In this document: piece by piece, positions 59,677-64,000 of the stretch
How positions within the stretch are numbered: the stretch's first letter is position 1
Layout of the letters: every line of letters starts with the position of its first letter
DNA from: Streptomyces sp. AC558_RSS880
GTDB lineage: Bacteria; Actinomycetota; Actinomycetes; Streptomycetales; Streptomycetaceae
Direction: 5' to 3'
Length of the DNA stretch: 64,000 nucleotides
Assembly (NCBI RefSeq): GCF_019049255.1
Contig: NZ_JAGMUJ010000041.1
Location: forward strand, 1-64,000
The notes under the pieces: model-generated
Seen by the model: the letters and a program-made list of their open reading frames with translations, nothing else
What the model was told of the DNA's origin: nothing
Databases searched by the model: none
Program-made: the position numbers and the translations under genes

Positions 59677-61380
59677 GTGACGCAGAGTGGACAGGGCGAG
59701 GAGCCCTCGGCGCGCCCCGCGCGCGAAGGCATCGTGCTGCCCTCCGACGGTGGTGAACCCCTGCTGCCGGGCATGACGACCGGACCGGTCGCCCCCGGCG
59801 GCGGTGCGGACGGCCGGACCTCCGGCGGCGGGTTCCCCGCCTCGGCCCCGCCCGGCGGCCAGACCTGGGGCACGCCGTGGGGCCCCGGGCAGCAGAGCCC
59901 GGCCCCACCGCCCGGCCAGGACTGGCAGCCCCCGTCCGACGGCGGGTGGGGCACCCCGGAGCCGTCCCCGTGGGGCGCGCAGCACCCGCCCGCCCCGGCC
60001 CACGGCGGCGGCCCCGGCCCGCTGCCGCCCGAGGACGCGCAGACCCGCGGCGGCCGCCCCCCGTACGACGCGAACGGCCCGCAGCCGGGCGCCGGGTACG
60101 GCGGGAGCACCCCGTCCGGCCCGCACGCGAACGTTCCGCACGGCGGTGCCGATCCGTACGCCGCCGGAGCCCCGCTGCCGCCCGCGCACGCGGACCCCTA
60201 CGGCGCCCCCGCCCAGAGCGGCTACGGCGCCCCCCAGTACCCGCCGGCCGCCGCGCCGGACGGGGTGGAAGGGGTCACCCAGTACATGGCGCCGGTGCCC
60301 GCCGCCGACGAGGGGGCGACACGGTTCATCCCCCCGGTGCCCGCCGCCGACGAGGGGGCGACGCAGTTCATACCCCCGGTGGGCCCGGGCGCGCTGCCGC
60401 CCGAGATGCCCGCCCACGGCTCCGAGGCGGGCGGCTACCCGGGCGTGCCCCCGCAGCACGCGCCCGGCGCGGGGTCCCTGCCGCCGGCCGGCCACCCCGA
60501 CGCCGAGGCCACCCAGTACATCGCCCCCGTCACCGACCAGCCCCCCGGGCAGTCCTACGGCACCCCGCCGCCCGGTGACGGCAACCGGCAGCCGCCCGCC
60601 GAGTTCGACAACCTCTTCCGCGACGGCGCCGGCGGCCCGGCCGGATCCACCCAGCAGCTCCCGCGCGTCGACTACGGCCCGCCCGCCGCCCACACCCCGC
60701 CCGGCCCCACCGCCCCGACCGGCGGCCGGGGCGGGCGCGGCGGCAGCCGTACCGGCTCACGCGTGCCGCTCATCGCGGCGGTCGGCGTCGGCATCGCCAT
60801 CCTCGGCGTCGGCGCGGGCGCGCTGCTCGGCAGCCCGGGCGGCGACGACGACGGCGGCGACGACCAGCCCGTGTCCGCCACCGCGCCCGCGAGCGTGGAG
60901 GCATCCGCCTCCCCCTCCGCCGACCCGGCCCGTGAGCAGGCCGTCGAGCTGGACAAGCTGCTGGCCGACAGCGGCGACAGCCGCACCACCGTGATCAACG
61001 CGGTCGCCGATGTGAAGGCCTGCCGCGACCTCGGCCGGGCGGCCAAGGACCTGCGGGAAGCGGCCGGGCAGCGCAACCAGCTGGTGACCGACCTCTCCGG
61101 CCTGTCCGTGGACCGGCTGCCGGACCACCAGGCGCTGACCACCGCGCTCACCAAGGCGTGGCAGGCGTCGGCGTCGGCCGACAACCACTACGCCGCCTGG
61201 GCCGACCAGACCGCCGGCAAGAAGGGCTGCAAGAAGGGCCAGGCCCGCTCCACCGGCCAGACCCAGGCCGGCAACCGGGCCAGCGGCACCGCGACCACCG
61301 AGAAGAAGAAGGCCGCCGCGCTGTGGAACGCGATCGCCAGGCAGTACGGCCTGACCGAGCGCCAGCCGACCCAGCTGTGA
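59677..61380 (+). CDS. Pro/Gly-rich single-pass membrane protein
   Basis: 567 residues. Residues 1-350 are disordered, Pro/Gly/Ala-rich and cytoplasmic, with repeats of PVPAADEGATxFIPP (about 205-240) and similar VTQYMAPV/ATQYIAPV lines. A single membrane helix follows (VPLIAAVGVGIAILGVGAGALLG, about 368-390). The outside part has an Ala/Ser linker and a helical domain with Cys pairs and Lys-rich stretches (KKGCKKGQARS). GTG at 59677 is set by AGGAG five bases upstream. It resembles serine/threonine-kinase substrate-type membrane proteins of actinobacteria, but I know no function. Confidence 0.7.
   Translation: MTQSGQGEEPSARPAREGIVLPSDGGEPLLPGMTTGPVAPGGGADGRTSGGGFPASAPPGGQTWGTPWGPGQQSPAPPPGQDWQPPSDGGWGTPEPSPWGAQHPPAPAHGGGPGPLPPEDAQTRGGRPPYDANGPQPGAGYGGSTPSGPHANVPHGGADPYAAGAPLPPAHADPYGAPAQSGYGAPQYPPAAAPDGVEGVTQYMAPVPAADEGATRFIPPVPAADEGATQFIPPVGPGALPPEMPAHGSEAGGYPGVPPQHAPGAGSLPPAGHPDAEATQYIAPVTDQPPGQSYGTPPPGDGNRQPPAEFDNLFRDGAGGPAGSTQQLPRVDYGPPAAHTPPGPTAPTGGRGGRGGSRTGSRVPLIAAVGVGIAILGVGAGALLGSPGGDDDGGDDQPVSATAPASVEASASPSADPAREQAVELDKLLADSGDSRTTVINAVADVKACRDLGRAAKDLREAAGQRNQLVTDLSGLSVDRLPDHQALTTALTKAWQASASADNHYAAWADQTAGKKGCKKGQARSTGQTQAGNRASGTATTEKKKAAALWNAIARQYGLTERQPTQL
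60288..60385. repeat. 42-bp tandem repeats in the Pro-rich protein gene
   Basis: Two and a fraction units, each encoding VPAADEGATxFIPP, differ at a few third positions and one codon (CGG/CAG). The flanking VTQYMAP and ATQYIAP lines are likely older, diverged copies. Confidence 0.75.
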
Positions 61381-61389
61381 CCGGACACC

Positions 61390-61435
61390 GCTGACCCGTG
61401 GTTCCGCCCGGCCCCGGGCGGAACCACGGGTCAGC
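61390..61435. terminator. Very strong bidirectional terminator
   Basis: The arm at 61390-61411 pairs perfectly over 22 bp with 61414-61435, with only CC between, so the true loop is formed by opening the innermost pairs. It separates the Pro-rich protein gene from the convergent binding-protein gene and reaches the latter's last codons. Confidence 0.9.
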
Positions 61436-62744
61436 CCAGGTCCGCGTCCCGCAGCGTCTTCGTCACGTCGGTGAAGCCCTTGCGGGCCGCGACCAGCCGG
61501 CCGTCCCGGACCACCTGCAGGGTCACGTTCGCGTTGATCAGGCGGGGGAAACCGACGGCGGCGAGCTCGTCCTGGAAGTTCCACCGCAGGGTGGGGGTGA
61601 GCCCGTCCGTGGTGACCTTCAGCCCGCCGTCCAGCGCCCCGCTCACGGTGTCGGCGCTCACCTCGCCGTCCCCCAGCGACTCGACGACCTGCTTGAACAC
61701 GGTGTAGGCGATCCAGGTGGTCTGCACCCCGGCGTCCGCGGCGTCGATCCGGTTGTCGCCGAACGCCTCCTCCTCGATCACCTTCTTCATCGGGTCCCAG
61801 CTCGGGTCGCTCGCCGCCGGGTACCAGCCGGTGACGTACGACCCCTCGTACGGCCCCGACCCCCCGCCGGACGCGTCGATCGTCGACTGGTCGACGCTGC
61901 CCAGCACGGTCGCGGTGCGCACCTCGGGGTAGTCGGCGCGGGCCCGCCGGAAGGAGTCCATGAAGGTGTTCGTGCGGTCGCCGAGGGCGGGCACCACACA
62001 CCCCTGCTCGGCCGTGTCCGCGGTGGCGCGCTCCAGGGCCTGCCGCGCCTGGCCCTCGTACGAGGTGGCGTCCTCCGCCGCCCGCTGGTCACCGGAGCGC
62101 GCGTGCCCGCCCGCCTCCAGGCCCGAGTCGAGCAGCGGGGGCAACTGGTCGCCCGTGATGGTGTCGGGCCGGATCAGGGTGACCGGCCCGCAGGTGTCGG
62201 CCAGGGTGCGGCCGAGACCGGCCAGCAGCGCCGGCTGGCCGCCGTTGACGGGATAGGACAGGGGGCTGGTGAACTCGTTGTTGGTGATGCCGTAACCGCC
62301 GATGTACGGGATTCCGGCGCCCTCCAGGGTGGGCATGAACGAGTCGGCGTACTGGCTGTAGGAGCCGACGACCGCGACGGCCTTCTCCTGCACCGCGCGC
62401 CGGGCGCACCGCGCGGCGGCCACGGTGTCGTTCTTGTCGTTGCAGGTCAGCACGTTGAGCCGACGGCCGTTGATACCGCCCTGGGAGTTGACCCAGCGGG
62501 CGTATGCTTCGGCGAACGCGGGCATCCCGGGCTTGTTGGTGGCCTGGGTGTCCTGGGGCGCCCACGTCATCACGGTGATGGGGGCGTCGTCCCCGGAGCC
62601 CCCCGTGGCACCGGGGACGATCCCGCACCCGGCGGCGAGCGACGCGCACGCCACCAGCGCGCCCGTGGTCAGGGCGCCGGCTCTGGCGGGCCGGTGGAGG
62701 AGGCGGGGGAGGAGAATGCTGCGGATGCGTCGCCTGCCGGTCAT
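61431..62744 (-). CDS. ABC-type Leu/Ile/Val-like substrate-binding lipoprotein (orphan)
   Basis: 437 residues. A basic N-terminus (MTGRRRIRSILLPRLLHRPA) and hydrophobic stretch end in ASLAAGC, a lipobox-like site, so a lipoprotein is likely. The body is a type I periplasmic-binding fold: WVNSQGGINGRRLNVLTCNDKNDTVAAARCARRAV, VVGSYSQYADSFMPTLEGAGIPYIGGYG, VTGWYPAASDPSWDPMKK. This is the LivJ/Peripla_BP_6 family. No permease or ATPase is adjacent, so it may feed a distant transporter or act as a sensor. ATG at 62744. Confidence 0.85.
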   Translation of the reverse strand: MTGRRRIRSILLPRLLHRPARAGALTTGALVACASLAAGCGIVPGATGGSGDDAPITVMTWAPQDTQATNKPGMPAFAEAYARWVNSQGGINGRRLNVLTCNDKNDTVAAARCARRAVQEKAVAVVGSYSQYADSFMPTLEGAGIPYIGGYGITNNEFTSPLSYPVNGGQPALLAGLGRTLADTCGPVTLIRPDTITGDQLPPLLDSGLEAGGHARSGDQRAAEDATSYEGQARQALERATADTAEQGCVVPALGDRTNTFMDSFRRARADYPEVRTATVLGSVDQSTIDASGGGSGPYEGSYVTGWYPAASDPSWDPMKKVIEEEAFGDNRIDAADAGVQTTWIAYTVFKQVVESLGDGEVSADTVSGALDGGLKVTTDGLTPTLRWNFQDELAAVGFPRLINANVTLQVVRDGRLVAARKGFTDVTKTLRDADLG

Positions 62745-62855
62745 GCTTACGCACGATTCCGCCACACGGCCAACCTCGGAGTGATCCTTGGTCAACGGAC
62801 GGTGACGCCGAGGTGAATTGCGGGGTCCCGTACGACCCGTGCGGCGCGGAAACGT

Positions 62856-62870
62856 ACGATCGACGATCGT
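62856..62870. promoter_or_regulatory. 15-bp palindrome in the divergent region before SCO4402
   Basis: ACGATCG-A-CGATCGT is a perfect palindrome with one central base, between the binding-protein gene and the SCO4402-family gene. Confidence 0.4.
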
Positions 62871-62916
62871 GCAAGGTTCGGAGAACTCTTCCCGTCGCGG
62901 CCGTCGCTCCTTCACC

Positions 62917-63363
62917 ATGGGCGGCATGCCACTCAACGACATGCCGTGGTGGCGCTGGCGCAGCAATGTGCGCTCCGCGCTGCACATGCTCTCCGATCCC
63001 GCCTTCCAGCGGGACGTCTGGCTGGCCGGGGTCGACGGCTACGGCGACGTCACCGACGCCGTCTACCGGCTGGTCGAGGACACCTGGCTGGACAATTGGT
63101 CCGCCGAGAAGTACGTCGGCACCATCTTCCGCGACTCGCAGGAGGCGGCGCTCGTCGACACCGCGGTGCTGCGCGTCCTGCGGATCATGCACCAGGTCGG
63201 CCCCGACGCGCCGGTGACCGCCTACATCGAGCACGAGGGCTGGCCGGAGGCGGTGCGGGCCGCGCGGGACGCGCATGTGCGGATGGCGGCGAGCGACGGC
63301 GACGACCCCGGCGCGACGCCGAGCACCCTCGAGGTGCTGCGGATCCTGACGCGGTCCGCGTAG
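62917..63363 (+). CDS. SCO4402-family protein
   Basis: 148 residues. MGGMPLNDMPWWRWRSNVRS then LHMLSDPAFQRDVWLAGVDGYGDVTDAVYRLVEDTWLDNWSAEKYVGTIFRDSQEAALVDTAVLRVLRIMHQVGPDAPVTAYIEHEGWPEAVRAARDAHVRM match the family named after the S. coelicolor gene next to purU. It is all-helical with no catalytic motif. The start is uncertain: ATG 62917 has no ribosome site, ATG 62926 and GTG 62869 are in frame. Function unknown. Confidence 0.8.
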   Translation: MGGMPLNDMPWWRWRSNVRSALHMLSDPAFQRDVWLAGVDGYGDVTDAVYRLVEDTWLDNWSAEKYVGTIFRDSQEAALVDTAVLRVLRIMHQVGPDAPVTAYIEHEGWPEAVRAARDAHVRMAASDGDDPGATPSTLEVLRILTRSA

Positions 63364-63410
63364 CGGAACGGTCGGCCGGGTGCGGCTCCGCGTGTGGGAC
63401 CCTTTTCTGC

Positions 63411-64000
63411 ATGAGCGAGCAGTCCACCCGAGCCGCGGCCCCGGCCGACCAGTACGTCCTCACCCTGTCCTGCCCCGACAAGCAGGGCATCGTGCACGCC
63501 GTGTCGAGCTACCTCTTCATGACCGGCTGCAACATCGAGGACAGCCAGCAGTTCGGCGACCACGACACGGGACTGTTCTTCATGCGCGTCCACTTCTCGG
63601 CGGACGCCCCGGTGACCCTGGAGAAGCTGCGGGCGAGCTTCGCGGCGATCGGTGACTCCTTCCACATGGAGTGGCAGATCAACCGGGCCGACGAGAAGAT
63701 GCGCATCCTGCTCATGGTCAGCAGGTTCGGGCACTGCCTGAACGACCTGCTGTTCCGCGCGCGGACCGGCGCGCTGCCGGTGGAGATAGCCGGGGTGGTG
63801 TCCAATCACACGGACTTCGCCGAACTGGTGGCCTCGTACAACATTCCCTTCCACCACATCCCGGTGCCGAAGGGCGGCAAGCCGGAGGCCGAGGCCCGGC
63901 TGCTGGAGATCGTGCGCGAGGACGACGTCGAGCTCGTCGTGCTCGCCCGCTACATGCAGGTCCTCTCGGACGACCTGTGCAAGCAGCTCTCCGGGCGGAT
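63411..64000 (+). CDS. purU: Formyltetrahydrofolate deformylase, N-terminal part (runs off the window)
   Basis: About 196 residues are visible. An ACT domain (YVLTLSCPDKQGIVHAVSSYLFMTGCNIEDSQQFGDHDTGLFFMRVHF) is followed by the formyltransferase-fold start: KMRILLMVSRFGHCLNDLLFR, GVVSNHTDF, YNIPFHHIPV, LVVLARYMQVLS. This is PurU, which hydrolyses 10-formyl-THF to THF and formate for purine synthesis and one-carbon balance. The catalytic Asp of the C-terminal part lies beyond the edge. No Shine-Dalgarno before ATG 63411; a REP-like fragment sits in the leader. Confidence 0.92.
   Translation, partial: MSEQSTRAAAPADQYVLTLSCPDKQGIVHAVSSYLFMTGCNIEDSQQFGDHDTGLFFMRVHFSADAPVTLEKLRASFAAIGDSFHMEWQINRADEKMRILLMVSRFGHCLNDLLFRARTGALPVEIAGVVSNHTDFAELVASYNIPFHHIPVPKGGKPEAEARLLEIVREDDVELVVLARYMQVLSDDLCKQLSGR

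Overview
The window is a high-GC actinobacterial chromosome segment with dense short intergenic gaps, many GTG and TTG starts, GTGA/ATGA four-base overlaps and one visible TTA codon. The gene set (conservon with paired P450s, dmdR1-type iron regulator, NsdA-like regulator, DUF397/XRE pair, SCO4402-family protein, purU) points firmly to Streptomyces. The order from serC through pdxH, a citrate synthase, dmdR1, SCO4402 and purU resembles the SCO43xx-SCO44xx part of the S. coelicolor chromosome. That is from memory, not from a search.

Layout. 1-9.0 kb: truncated M23 peptidase, ArsB/SLC13-like permease, a 1043-residue Hsp90/sacsin-type ATPase, a secreted beta-rich protein, a CtpE-like P-type ATPase and DUF2530. 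9.1-17.1 kb: purine permease, RHH protein, MarR-MFS pair, ThpR, a 29-residue membrane peptide, aldo/keto reductase, Uma2 nuclease fold, SGNH hydrolase and a membrane-anchored propeller protein. 17.1-19.7 kb: TetR divergent from a DrrAB-type ABC exporter. 19.9-21.9 kb: a lower-GC two-gene cassette encoding two AlkB-like Fe(II)/2-oxoglutarate oxygenases. 22-29.2 kb: serC, then a conservon (cvnABCD) running into two P450s, the first lacking the ExxR motif. 29.5-34.2 kb: FAD/Fe-S D-2-hydroxyacid dehydrogenase, NUDIX and EamA exporter. 34.2-36.1 kb: a lower-GC, palindrome-rich island with a 53-residue membrane protein and a convergent DUF397/XRE pair. 36.2-46.3 kb: an eight-gene acyl-CoA operon (TIGR03084, AtuA-like, biotin carboxylase pair, acyl-CoA dehydrogenase, AMP ligase, enoyl-CoA hydratase, TetR). 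46.3-53.2 kb: zinc-ribbon protein, pdxH, citrate synthase, GNAT, PAS protein, SIS protein and dmdR1. 53.7-64 kb: alpha/beta hydrolase with a lost nucleophile, ABC-2 exporter, prim-pol-like protein, NsdA-like regulator, Pro-rich membrane protein, Leu/Ile/Val-type binding protein, SCO4402 and the start of purU.

Functional links. The acyl-CoA operon looks like an activated-acid degradation route: ligase, dehydrogenase, carboxylase, AtuA-like protein, hydratase. Its terminal TetR probably acts on a perfect 16-bp palindrome at its head. The conservon supplies a sensor-kinase-like protein, roadblock, DUF742 and GTPase module translationally coupled to two P450s. A DasR-type dre sequence lies between the SIS gene and dmdR1, linking aminosugar sensing to iron control.

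Most interesting items: the AlkB-like pair (19.9-21.9 kb), a predicted three-way-junction RNA after the citrate synthase gene (49.17-49.24 kb), a dispersed repeat that forms the 3' end of the biotin carboxylase gene, the ExxR-less P450, and the TTA-containing, Ser-less hydrolase. No tRNA, rRNA, CRISPR, insertion sequence or phage gene was seen.
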